NCBI GenBank assembly: GCA_003439945.1
Contig: QVRM01002206.1
Location: forward strand, 1 to 64,000
From: Dermanyssus gallinae
Lineage: Eukaryota; Arthropoda; Arachnida; Mesostigmata; Dermanyssidae
Direction of reading: 5' to 3'
DNA: 64,000 bases
Shown here: positions 11,431 through 21,700 of the stretch, in pieces
Layout: the number at the start of each line of letters is the position of its first letter
How positions within the stretch are numbered: position 1 is the first letter of the stretch
Notes under the pieces: generated by a model
The model's database searches: none
What the model was told of the DNA's origin: nothing
Seen by the model: the letters and a program-made list of their open reading frames with translations, nothing else
Position numbers and translations under genes: made by a program

Positions 11431-11606
11431 TTCGGGCTGACCTTCAGCCAACATTTAACGTCCAAGGAACTGCTTTTGCATCGCTTCGTAATACAGACTT
11501 TATCAATACAAATGTACAACGATGGGGCTCGAACCCAGAGGAACACATATGTGCCTGCTCTGGTTGCAAGGCGCATGCGAGGGCTTCCACGCCACCGGGC
11601 TTGACC
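11431..11606 (-). mobile_element. SINE-B copy (tRNA-like SINE)
   Basis: On the minus strand the head reads CAAGCCCGGTGGCGTGGAAG, with a B-box-like GGGTTCGAGCCCC near 11525-11538. It continues through the family segment CATTTGTATTGATAAAG and ends near TTGGCTGAAGGTCAGCCC. The match to the copies at 38793 and 38974 runs along the whole length, with many substitutions. Confidence 0.8.
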
Positions 11607-11609
11607 GGC

Positions 11610-14600
11610 AGTAGGCCAACAATATCGGCATCGAGTCTCGCACCACCCGTCCTGGGTGCGCGTAAAGGCATTTTCCCTTTTCACCTGAAACACGAAACGG
11701 CCTCGGTGTCTGTAAGTAGAGAAGGAGCTATACGTGAAAATTAATTGAAGCATATAACTCGACTTGTCGGCTTCCGGGTAGACGTGGCTTATGCGCGTCC
11801 GTAACCCATGTTGCTTAATCATCTAGCGGAAACAGTTTATAAGGACGTTGTTAACTGACTTGATCAAATTTGTCTAGGACGCTAGTTGACACAGCCAAAT
11901 ATTACCAATTATAGTATAGCATCCACTGAGGTGGCGTTGCATAGTACTGTTGCTGCGACAATCATTCAACTTTGTTGTAAGGAGCATACTCATCTTTGAT
12001 GATCAACAACATCTTTGTTATGTGAGGCAGTACCCTCGCATATGGCTTTGTTTCGATTTGTTCAAATGGATGTTCGCATCACGCCGCTACCGAAAAAAAA
12101 ATTATATGAGGGATGAGTTACAGGCTAACACCTCGCACTTAAAGATTTTAAAAGCAGCAAAGCGTTTTAAATAATTTGTAGAGGTAATAAAAACGGTGAT
12201 AAGAACGAGTTAGATAAGACGTTCTCCGGAATCTGCATTGGTGCAACAGGCGACTCATTTTTTCGCCAAGTCCGACCCAGTCCGTCAGTTGAGGCCACCT
12301 CTTCTCTTTCGTCATTACCCGTTGGTCGGTGGTATACTTCAAGGTTCTCAACTTGATATTAAATTTCGGCTCAGTTTGGCTCATGGCTCACGACTAGCCA
12401 GCAGCGGGTGTTGCTAATACTGCATTTACTCCATCCCCAGCCAGCTCGTATTGCAAACCCAGTTTCACCTTTGGCATTTCGTCGAGAAGGCTGATATAGT
12501 AGTTGCACCTACTCGTTGTCGCCACCAGACATCGACAAGCGTATGCAAAAGAACTTCGCAGGCCGCATCTGCCGTCAGGTCAGTCAGGCTGGCTGTGGCC
12601 TAACCGTCGACCCTGAAGGAAGGACTTGACGTTGAATGGCCGGCTCGTAAGGTGTGTCGCCGACATCGAAGCCGCATCAGGACGGAACGCATAACCACAC
12701 TTGCATGCTGCTGTGTAGAGCATTTACGTTGCCTTAAAAGGCCTTAGCCCACCACTCAACAACTCCTGCGACACTTACCGGAGGAGGCTAAGCGATAATT
12801 ATACGGTATGCGGTAACGAGCGCAACGAGGCATCCCCATGCGCCCAGCAGCAGCAGCGGCGAGACATCCTCATGCGCTCGGCATCGATCTAGGGCAATTT
12901 TTTCCACCATTGCCGCCACGAGTCGTGACACCTCGCGCGGGTGTGTCAACGTAACTAGCCGCTAACAAAAGAAGTGACGTGTTACCTTCATCACACTGTC
13001 GCCGTCCGGTTTACGCTTTACCAGTCAGTACGAGCCGCATATCACCACGACGAGGTGTGTTCGTGTAGAGCGTACGAGGATTTCGTAAGCGGGACGACGG
13101 GTAAAGCTGGCTATTGTCGAACAACAACAATCATTGCCACAATCGTGTTGGCAAACCGCTGCTGGCTACTACTGCACGACCGATCTGCAAGTAAATCGCG
13201 CAATAGCCCCGGCAACGACTCCTCTCTCTCTATGACACGCACAACTGCAATATATGTAGGAGGCCTAGACTGGCCATCCTATATTACAGTTGTGCGTTCT
13301 GTTCTGACCGTTGTTTTTTAGAATAGAATTCGACCTGGGCGTTCGGCTAGCTTCAGCGGCCGGTAAACGAGGGACGATACAACAACGAGCGAGCTGGCTG
13401 GGCGGCCGTACCTGAAAAGGGTAGCAAGCAATAAATCGATCTTTCCTCTTTTCTGTCAATGACGCGACTTCGCGAAGAAGTACGAAAACATCTCATAGAG
13501 AACTGCCTAGCCGGCTGAATGAGGGAGAGAATGAGGGAATGGGAGAGAGAGAGATAAAGCCTCGAGAAGGGTATCTTTATATGTTAACCAGCCGTCACCA
13601 GCTCACCCAGTTGACGGATGATTTAGGGGGCATACGCAACAAGCTCACTGAGGCAACAACAGCTAAAAGTAGAACTTTCTGAACGGCATACAACCATATA
13701 CATACACTACTGTTGAGTACTGAAAGCGAAGTAATCTTCTTCTGGCATAAGCCTCCGTAAGGTTCTTTTTTGTCAATTGTTGTGCACCTGTCGTTTCCCA
13801 GTTTCGGGCGTGACGAAATACCCCAACGGATAACTGCTTTAATTCTATCACCCTGCAGCCTCTTTTGCAGGCCTGCGAAAACTTTATGCAACAAAGGTCG
13901 CATTATACATTATTTGTTTATTTTTGTTGTTATTGTTGACGACCTAACCTCTGAGAAGAAAATAAACCCATCAACACGGTGATATCAGCTTACTAGAAGT
14001 CGCAGCATGGGTTAAATACTACCGTAGCACAGGTTAAATGCTACCCTACGTCATTGTCGTAGAAGAGTTCTGAGGGAAAAATGGGTAGATCTGTATATCC
14101 TTGTAATGGTAAAATAATTAAATCAATGATGAGAAATATAAAGTGCAAAATTAGTAGATTTTACAATAAATAATGAAAGAGGTTCATAGATTTCATTCTT
14201 TTATATGATTCTAATACATCTGTTTTAACAGTGCATCTGAAAAGAGGTTGACAAACGTTTTCCAACAAGTGCAATTTTGTCAGTTCTGTCCATCCCCGTT
14301 TGAATACTTGCCTTAACTAGATAATAATCGGTTATGCCAACACAGTTTTCCGTTACCTAGATAATAATTGGTTACGCCAAAAGAGTTTTCCCTTTACTTC
14401 ATACCATTGAGCCTCGTGGTTCACTGTCTTCCTCCTTTTCTCTCCCTTGTTCTTTCTGTTGTGAAAAAACCTTGCATAGCAAAATGTAACCTCATTGCAT
14501 CATTATTGATATTAAATGTATATCAAGAATAAACGATAATGCAATTATTATTGATTTAAATTATTAGCAGAATTTTGCCAATATCTTATTAGATCCCGGT

Positions 14601-15060
14601 CTATATCACCTGCTGCAGCAGCTGAGGTTTGCCCATAGAGAGAAAACTACCGCGTGATGACAACTGTCTATATGATCTACTTTTTATGATTTATTGCATG
14701 TATTCTAGATAACTACATATAAATATATGGATTCTTTAAAAAAGAGCATTGTAAAGCAATCTTAGCAAGAAATCCTTGCAGATTATTTTACGAGAACGGC
14801 CTCTATAGCGCCATTTTTATATAAGTTTTGCAAACGTATGTCAGACCAGCCACTCCTGAAATCACAACTCAGAAAAAAAAAATCACTCCTATACGAAAAT
14901 TGGCGAAAATCATTTCTTTTTGAGCCTGGCCATACCCCAGAGTGTCAAACAATCAAATTCGGCCAGTGCAACTTTTCGACTGCTAGCGGTCAAAAAATTA
15001 TGGCGATTGGCCGTTACAATTTCATTTGACCGCTTTTCCCATGCAACGTATCAGTAAGAT
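11610..15060. other. No gene recognised; one hairpin
   Basis: About 3.4 kb. 12.4-13.6 kb is GC-richer with several open frames of 60-115 codons but no recognisable motif. A GA-rich run lies near 13520-13555. A long imperfect hairpin lies at 13238-13296. 14.0-14.8 kb is AT-rich. Confidence 0.4.
13238..13296. ncRNA. Imperfect 59 nt hairpin, miRNA-precursor-like
   Basis: The arms begin CGCACAACTG and end CAGTTGTGCG, pairing 10 of 10. After one mismatch another 6 pairs form (AATATA with TATATT). A 4 nt bulge is followed by GGA/TCC and GGCC/GGCC pairing around a loop of about 6 nt. The size and shape suit a short pre-miRNA, but the inner stem is bulged and no known miRNA seed was recognised. It could equally be a tiny foldback repeat. 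Confidence 0.25.
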
Positions 15061-15067
15061 TTTCAAA

Positions 15068-15700
15068 ATGGACAAAAAGGGCGATTATCAAGCATTTTCT
15101 TGCAAAGGCTGAAATGCGACTTAAGTTAAAACTGAGTTAGAGAAATTTTAAGGTGAATTTGTGCCATAGTTTGCCACTGTTTCCAACTGGATTAATAAGT
15201 TTAAAAAAGGTCGCATGAGCACCAAAGATGAACCACGTAACCAAAAAACGTTACTCATGTGAACAAGGTAGAAAACGTGCGGAAATTCTTTGCCGCAGAT
15301 GGACGAGTGAGCATTAGGAAGATAGCGGAGGCCATGGGGATCAGTTTGGGTACTGTGCATTCTATCCTGCACGATAACTTGAAGATGCAAAACCTCAGAT
15401 CAAAGCAGGTGCCGCGTTTGCTCAATCAAGGGCAAAACAACGCGCTTCTGCTTTTCAGTAAAATTTGGCCAATATGTCGAAAAATCCGTCGGATCTTTGG
15501 CGCAGAATCGTGACTGCCGATGCAAAATGGGAGGTCCATCACCCAAAGACCCAAGAAGCATCTCTCGCCGATGGTGTGCACCCACTTGAAGACCTCCGAA
15601 GAGGGTGCAATCGACGGCATCAGCCGGAGTCAAAGTAATGGCTATTTTCTGAGATCAACGGAATAATTCTAAATGACTATCCTTGAGAAAGAGATTAAAC
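15068..15700 (+). pseudogene. Decayed mariner transposase (N-terminal half)
   Basis: Starts MDKK at 15068 and moves through at least three frames. Recognisable blocks are AIIKHFLAKAEM, TVSNWINKFKKGRMSTKDEP, then in another frame VENVRKFFAADGRVSIRKIA, then GISLGTVHSILHDNLKMQN and VPRLL, and later RRIVTADAKWEVHHP. These match the mariner helix-turn-helix domains, the linker with its V-P-x-L-L motif, and the region of the first catalytic aspartate (T-A-D-A-K in place of T-G-D-E-T/S). The HHDN and YSPD blocks are missing. Stops occur in every frame. No clear terminal repeats were found. Confidence 0.8.
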
Positions 15701-15977
15701 GCTCACTTGAAGATATTACGCAGGACTGTTAGCAGACCGCCTGCAGCAAGAAGCTCTGAATAAAAAATAACATTTGAATTTGTTTCGACAGAGTTCGGAT
15801 AGCAAAAACAACGAATGAGATCACTTCACGAAATTTTCCAAGATTCTGCGGTCCTTTTCGCTCATATATCTGTTTTGTAAACATAGCAGACGTAACGGGC
15901 GATTCAAAAACACACATCTATATTTAAGTTTTTTATAAGTGCGTTTTATTAACAGCATGTGCGATGATCATAACTTC

Positions 15978-16017
15978 ATTTGTTTTTCCGTAAGGCTAAT
16001 GCCCGTGTACGATTTTG
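15978..16017 (-). mobile_element. SINE-A 3' end fragment
   Basis: The segment CCGTAAGGCTAATGCCCGTG is the inverted 3' end of SINE-A (compare 43933-43960 and 10632-10662). Head and body are absent. A palindromic (TA)n hairpin follows 40 bases later. Confidence 0.7.
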
Positions 16018-16057
16018 CACTGATACATGCAAGCATCTAAAAATGCAGTTACATTCT

Positions 16058-16101
16058 GTCCACCATATATACATATATATATATATATATATATGGTGGA
16101 C
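16058..16101. repeat. (TA)n tract inside a perfect-ended palindrome
   Basis: GTCCACCATATATA at the left edge is the exact inverted repeat of the right edge, which ends GGTGGAC, with TA units between. The 44 bp form one nearly perfect palindrome. It may be a minimal foldback element or a hairpin formed by arrest in the AT run. Confidence 0.85.
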
Positions 16102-16527
16102 GTAGCATAAGACACGATGATAACGGCGACGGCCGTATCCACGATAACAAAGGGAGAACTACAAGAAAAACGCAGGGTGGAGGAGGCGAGCAAGCAACGA
16201 TTCAAGGGGCCAAAGAACACTAAAGGTTGTTTTAGTTCTCTAAAAGCCCAGTGGTGATAGCCAAGCCTTGAGCCCCAAGTTGTTTCATGCCAGCGAGTTC
16301 CTGGCCTATCTGGTCTCCTTAGTCCAGCCTCTCTTTTTTGCTCACCAAACAAATTTGCTTGACTTGTTGGCTCTCTGTCCCTTTTATTGGCGTCCCTACG
16401 AGTACATCAGGCAGCTGGACACACGTATGCTGAGACGCGCACCCGAGTGAAGTACAAGTGAAGGCTAGCAATCAGGCAGCAAGATTCAACAATGCCCGTT
16501 TACAACTGCTCACTGCCCTTCCTTCAT

Positions 16528-16551
16528 GTATATATATATATATATATATAT
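16528..16551. repeat. (TA)n microsatellite
   Basis: About 12 TA units, 20 bases before the terminal repeat of the decayed mariner on the minus strand. Confidence 0.95.
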
Positions 16552-16570
16552 ACACTTCATATGCCATGCG

Positions 16571-17095
16571 ATACGAGGGTAGATTGAAAAGTTCTGATCT
16601 ATATTGAAACAAAATATTTATTTAATCTTCCAGAGTGTCTTTGTTCCCTTCAAAATAGCTCCCGCCCGCTGCAGTGCACTTGCGTCACGTTCTTTTCCAC
16701 TCTTCGAAACATTTATAAAAGCGTATTTCCAAATCGAGTTGAGCTGGTCCTGAGATTTTTTCTTTAAATATCCTATAGTATTGAAACGTTGTCTCTTCAA
16801 AATATTTTCATTCGTGGAAAGAGGAAAAGTGTGTTTCGCACCCTCCTGAATAAGCAGGTTACGGAAATACAAAAATCGAACCGAAATTAGTGCCGATGTT
16901 TGCGCCGGTGCGTTATCGTGATGAAGGATCTAAGACTTGTTTGCCCAGAGTTTAGGCCTTTTGCGTCGGATGTTCTCGCGCAACCTTCTTAACATTTCGC
17001 TGTAGTATTCCTAATTGACCGTAAAATTAGGCGGCGAAAATTCGTGAAAAATGATTCTCTTGTACCCATAAAAACAAACCCTGCCGACTCGACGT
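16571..17095 (-). pseudogene. Decayed mariner transposase (C-terminal half) with 3' terminal repeat
   Basis: On the minus strand the translation gives FHEFSPP, then TVN-stop-EYYSEMLRR, LRENIRRKRPKLWANKS-stop and ILHHDNAPAQTSALISVRFL. This contains the second catalytic aspartate in HHDN. The C-terminal helices and a stop at about 16618-16620 follow. At least two in-frame stops replace conserved residues. The outer end near 16571 (TACGAGGGTAGATTGAAAAG) looks like a mariner terminal repeat next to a TA. The 5' half is absent: at about 17095 the sequence switches to the 3' end of a LINE. This copy differs from the mariner at 33926. Confidence 0.85.
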
Positions 17096-17128
17096 TGCTT
17101 GTACCTTAAACAAAGTACAAGCAACGTC
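17091..17128. repeat. 14 bp perfect inverted repeat at the mariner/LINE junction
   Basis: GACGTTGCTTGTAC (17091-17104) is exactly inverted at 17115-17128 with a 10 bp spacer. It sits where recognisable mariner sequence stops and LINE sequence begins. Confidence 0.9.
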
Positions 17129-17874
17129 AATGACATCAAACAGGTCCTCGTTCTTAATCAGGCGGCGCAGCTGTCTTATGTCAGCCTCCTTAAACAACTC
17201 GGTCACGGATTTAAGCTCGAGGGCGTGCCTTTCCACCCTGCACAGCTTTTCAACCCTTCTTAGAAAGCCATTCTTTTTAGTAATCCAAGATCTTCCAGTC
17301 TTGGAAGGCTCCACACCTGGCATTCGTACATGAATAGTGCACAACATGTGAATTGTACAGTATTAAATAGGCAGAGGCACTTCTTACAATGAACGCACGG
17401 AGTATCCAGTTGCACAAAAGTAAGCATTTTGCGGCAACATGTGTTACCTGCTCAGTGAATGCCAAGGACGTCAAGAAACGTACACCAAAGTCTTCTCCAT
17501 ACTCAATTTTTGTGAGAACGAGGCCGTCTAAAATGTAGTTATGCTTGGCATTTCTAATACTGAGATGCAATACCCCACACTTGTGGGCGGATACTTTTAG
17601 ACCCATTTTCGACAATCACACAATAAAGTACAAGGGCTTCCTAGTACAGTAAGTACCCTGCGGACAACCAGTAAGAACGCTGCCCTCTCTCGATAATGTC
17701 ACCCCGACTTTCTTTCTAAAAGTCCGATCTCTCAAAAAATCAAAAATCCACTGGGTGATTTTGAGGCCAACTCCTTTAGATGGCAGTACTGACATAAGTA
17801 GATCGTGGGGCATAGTTTCGAAGGTCTTCTTGAAGTCACAGTAGATGACGTCTACGGGGAGTCCCTCACTAATC
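17105..17874 (-). pseudogene. CR1/jockey-like LINE ORF2, downstream portion (split by the BEL element)
   Basis: Minus-strand blocks in order are DVIYCDFKKTFETMPHDLL (RT domain containing the first aspartate motif), QWIFDFLRDRTFRKKVGV and VLTGCPQG (RT motif B), then a jump to LKVSAHKCGVLHL, and the post-RT region with DGLVLTKIEYGEDFGVRF and WITKKNGFLRRVEKLC. The YxDD palm segment is missing between the GCPQG block and the LKVSAHKC block, so the copy carried an internal deletion of more than a hundred residues. Frames change several times. The same gene continues at 25009-25560. The clade is inferred from motif style. Confidence 0.8.
17695..17874. repeat. 180 bp direct repeat, left copy (target duplication of BEL element)
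   Basis: Identical, base for base as far as I can compare, with 25009-25188. It ends CACTAATC directly before the LTR start TGTGACGAAC. Both copies are LINE reverse transcriptase sequence on the minus strand, and removing the BEL element plus one copy makes the LINE continuous again. Confidence 0.97.
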
Positions 17875-17979
17875 TGTGACGAACACTATGTGAGTCGTGT
17901 TCTTCTTAGCGCAGCACCCGCTTCACCCTCTATTGGCGCGGGTGTCAGAGCGGCCGTGCAAGAGAGACGTTGAGAGAAA

Positions 17980-18135
17980 GAACATGCTAGAAGCTGCCAG
18001 CACGCGTAATAGAACACTCGAAGCTATCAACACGTGTAATAGAACACTCGAGAGCAGCTAACGCGGAAATGGAACATTCTTTAAGCTATCATCTTGTGTA
18101 AGTGAACATTCAGTAACCGCTAAGACGTGCACATT
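17980..18135 (+). promoter_or_regulatory. U3 tandem array with GAA-NN-TTC (heat-shock-element-like) motifs
   Basis: Units begin at GAACA: 17980, 18012, 18042, 18072 and 18104, spaced 32, 30, 30 and 32 bases. Each unit has GAACAYTC or a variant, then AGCT-type and GTGTAAT-type segments. GAACATTC at 18072-18079 and 18104-18111 fits the inverted GAA-NN-TTC core of a heat shock element, and GAACACTCGAA at 18012 and GAACACTCGAG at 18042 are related. The copy in the 3' LTR lies at about 24375-24530. A role as enhancer is inferred. Confidence 0.6.
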
Positions 18136-18390
18136 ACATTCAAGACGGCCATCTATCGACAGCCGGCCGAACCCATACGCTAAGTAATGCAGATCGAAAA
18201 TAACGTGTAATTATTGTAATACACAGACAACTATAAGAGCAAACACTACTAAGTATGCATGTTAAGTATGCCAGATACATAAACGACACAAAACTATTCA
18301 ATATGTAAAATGTATTGAGAAATGAATAAATGAGAGCACCCGGGAGCGGTGGCGGGAGAGCGCATCTGCATGCACTTTTAAGTCGGCGCG

Positions 18391-18397
18391 TATATAA
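18391..18397 (+). promoter_or_regulatory. LTR TATA box
   Basis: TATATAA inside CGCGTATATAACGGG. It is the only TATA-like site in the GC-rich downstream part of U3, about 220 bases before the LTR end, and is repeated at 24786 in the 3' LTR. It would place the transcript start at about 18420. Confidence 0.6.
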
Positions 18398-18614
18398 CGG
18401 GCCGACATAATGACCTATTTGAGACGAGCCAGAGACATCGAAGAGAACGAATCGACGGCATCTCCGAACGGCCGGTAGTTTCGCGCGCTCACGCCAAGCT
18501 CCCGAGGTTACTGTGTTAACCGACGTTATCGTGTCGTTCTTTCTTGTGAGCGAAACCTCCGTACGTCCCACCGCGTAGCCCTCATCCTGACAGTAAGAAC
18601 GCGGTGCGTGACAA

Positions 18615-18633
18615 TTTGGTGTCAGAAGCAAAA
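18615..18633 (+). other. Primer-binding site
   Basis: TTTGGTGTCAGAAGCAAAA begins two bases after the LTR end. TGG at 18617-18619 would pair with the CCA end of a primer tRNA. TTTGGTGTCAGAAG is a common form of BEL/Pao primer-binding site. The specific tRNA was not determined. Confidence 0.75.
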
Positions 18634-18727
18634 GAACACCATCTTGGTGTTAAAAGTTCAAGAGCCGCATATTAGTGGCAAAGAGTGAAGAAAACCGTTT
18701 TCGTTAGCGCGAATCGTCTTCCTACGG

Positions 18728-21700
18728 TTGTTTCGACAGGCTACTAAGATGCCGAAAACAGAAGACGTCGAAACTCAACCAGAGTCTAAACATAAAGAGC
18801 TAACAAAGCTTGTGAGCCTTAGGAAGCCCCTCAGAGCCGCAATATCAAAGAAGCATAAAGCCGTATCTGAGCTAAGCAGAACGGACCCTACGGATCCGAA
18901 TCGGAAGGACCGTGCGTATGTACTCCTGGCTTCCATCAAAGCAATCCTCGGAAGGCTCACCAACTTAAATGAAGAAATCAACACCCCGCTGTTCAACTGG
19001 TCGGCGGGTGAGTTCGAAAAAGACGTCGAGAAACAGTTCGAGTACGACGATTTGGGCGTGGAAATGATCAGCTCGTTAGAGCTCATTCTTCGTGACGGCT
19101 CTACCGCGACCACGACAACAACAACAGCCGGCGACAACCCACCACAACCGCTTACCACCGCTCAAGACAGAACCGAGAAGATCCCAAAATTCTCAGGTAA
19201 CGTCAAGCAATTCAGAGAATGGTGGCAGTTATTTGAATACTACATACACAAGAACGACAACCTCCCGGACATCGCTAAATACAAGGCCCTCAAGGATTCT
19301 CTCGTTGGCCCGGCGGCGCGAGAGATTTCACACCTCGACTTCGCCCCGGAGCAATACTGCACAGCGATCGACAGGATCAGAGATATCTTCGGCCGGCAAC
19401 AAGATGCAGTCACCCAACACATCAAGGCTATTCGCAATTTGTGTTACACAAGGGACCTTCATCTCACCGAGAAACTAAATAGGTTCGTGTCAACTTTATC
19501 TCAGAACGTGCTAGCTTTGTCGACACTTAACCCAAATAATAGCCAAGCTCCTACTCTAGTACCGATGATTCTAGATTGCATTCCAACATATTTGGCCGAA
19601 ATGTTCATTGAACAGTACAATGAGAAATGCGAATCACCGGAATACAAAGTAGATAAACTAGATGCTCTAATAGAGTTTCTGAAAAGAAAAACAGACGCTA
19701 AAAATGCAGTTGGGCAAAAAGTTTCGACAAACTTTAGGGTGCAGCATGATAAGCAACTCACTAATCACACAGCTTACCAAGATAAACCTTCGGAATACAA
19801 ACTCAACGGAAATAGAAGTCAATTTTCGATCCACACAACAGCATCCAATGTAGACCATTCATGTATCTTCTGCGGTGAAGCACACAATAGCGATAAATGT
19901 AGAAAAGTGTTGTCCTTCGAAGAAAGGAAAAAAATAATTAACGAGAAAAATGCGTGCTTTAGGTGCCTTAGACGCAACCATGTCGTATCGAAGTGCAGAA
20001 GTAGACAAGCGAATTGTCCTAAATGTAACGGTAGACATTTCGCAATCATGTGCAACAAATCAACAACAAACACCACACCACAAGCATTTTCACAGCCGAG
20101 CACATCCCTAAACACGTCATCAAATTCAAACAACAACACTCTTCTCCCAACGGGGTTCATGCAAGTGTTGTCAGAAAACAAAAACATCACGTGCCGAGTT
20201 CTCCTAGATTCAGGTGCCCAACGCTCCTACATTTCCAAAAAAATAATTGACCAATTGGATCTCAAACCAAACGGACGCGAGCGTATAATTATACACACTA
20301 TAGGAGGAAACGTGTCCAATGTGCAAGAATTTGACATATTCGATGTCACATTAAAGAGCAGATTTGCTCCCTATGAGTCAATTAATGTTAGCTGCTTGGG
20401 TATCCCGGAAATAACCAAAGGAGAACTACCAACAATTCAGAATACACACAATCTACACCCAATCGCAGACATCCACGAGGACAATCTCTCCCGCGCGATT
20501 GACATACTGATCGGCTCTGACTTCCTGGCGAGAGTAGGTTCATTAAAAACCAAATCATTCGACGATCTAGTGGCAGTCCTTACCAAATTTGGTTGGATAT
20601 TCCACGGAAAGTCAGGTTCACCCCTAGATGACCGCATTGAATCAGCTCTATGCGCATTAGTGGCCATGCAGCCATGTACGGCGGTGACATCGCGAGGCTA
20701 TCCCATAGAAGACAAACTCAGCAGTCACGCCGCAGAGCTAGACATAGAGTTTTTATGGAAGACTGAGACAATGGGCATAGAGACTCCGTCAGAGAAAAAA
20801 AACACTCTAATTGACGACGAACTAAACAGCTCATTTAGGAACTCTATTGACAGGTTACCTAACGGACGTTACGTCGTTAGTCTCCCATTTAAGGAAAACC
20901 TGCGCGCACTTGGAGATAACGAAAACATAGCCAAGTCTCGCTTAAGAAACCTCCTGTCAAAAATAAGCAGAAACAAGGTTACACTTAAAGCTATAGACGA
21001 CGAAATCGCCAAATATGTAGAAAAAGGTTATGCAGAGCCCGCCCATCCCAAAAAAGACGGTGAATTATCACACTATCTTCCGGTTCTAGCAGTAACAAAA
21101 CTTGCAGACAATCTCCCAACAGAATTAAAAATCAGAGTAGTAAAAGACGCGGGTGCTAGGAGGAAGGACGAAGCTTCCCTCAATGATGTCCTGTTCCAAG
21201 GCCCTAATCTCTTACCAGACATACTTAAGGTACTGTTCCATTTTCGTAAATATCCGATTGCGATCGTGTCTGATATAGAGAAAGCCTTCCTACAGTTCAA
21301 CATTAACCCAGCGCAAAGAACCTTTTTGAGATTTTTCTGGCCTCTTGGTATATCGAAAGATCCAAAGGCACCCTGGAGGGAATTCTGGGGGACGGTGCTA
21401 GATTTTGGTCTAGTTTGTAGTCCGTGGCTACATTGCGCAGGATTGAGGCACCATCTCGAAGGAGAAATAAACTCCCACCCAGAGCACTCCGAATTCATTA
21501 AAGAAATAATTGACAACTTCTACATGGATGATATTGTCACCGGGGCGTGGTCGTTAAATGAAGCTAAGAACAAATTCCAACTTATGAATGAAATATTCTT
21601 AGCAGGACATTTTCCCTTAAAAAAGTGGGCTACCAACTTAGATGCATTGGGAATCTTCATGAAAGATTCAGCTCCGCTACAGGGCACCACAGTTGCCTTT

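Larger units (their letters stand above)
17875..18613 (+). repeat. 5' LTR of the BEL/Pao element
   Basis: 739 bp, TG...CA ended. U3 contains five tandem 30-32 bp units at about 17980-18135, an AATAAA at 18325-18330 and a TATATAA box at 18391-18397. The primer-binding site follows directly. Confidence 0.97.

Noticed and set aside
18140..18631. 163-codon minus-strand open frame across the 5' LTR (and its twin at 24535-24966)
   Set aside because: It lies wholly in LTR sequence, is repeated in both LTRs because they are duplicates, and has no domain. It is a by-product of a low stop density.
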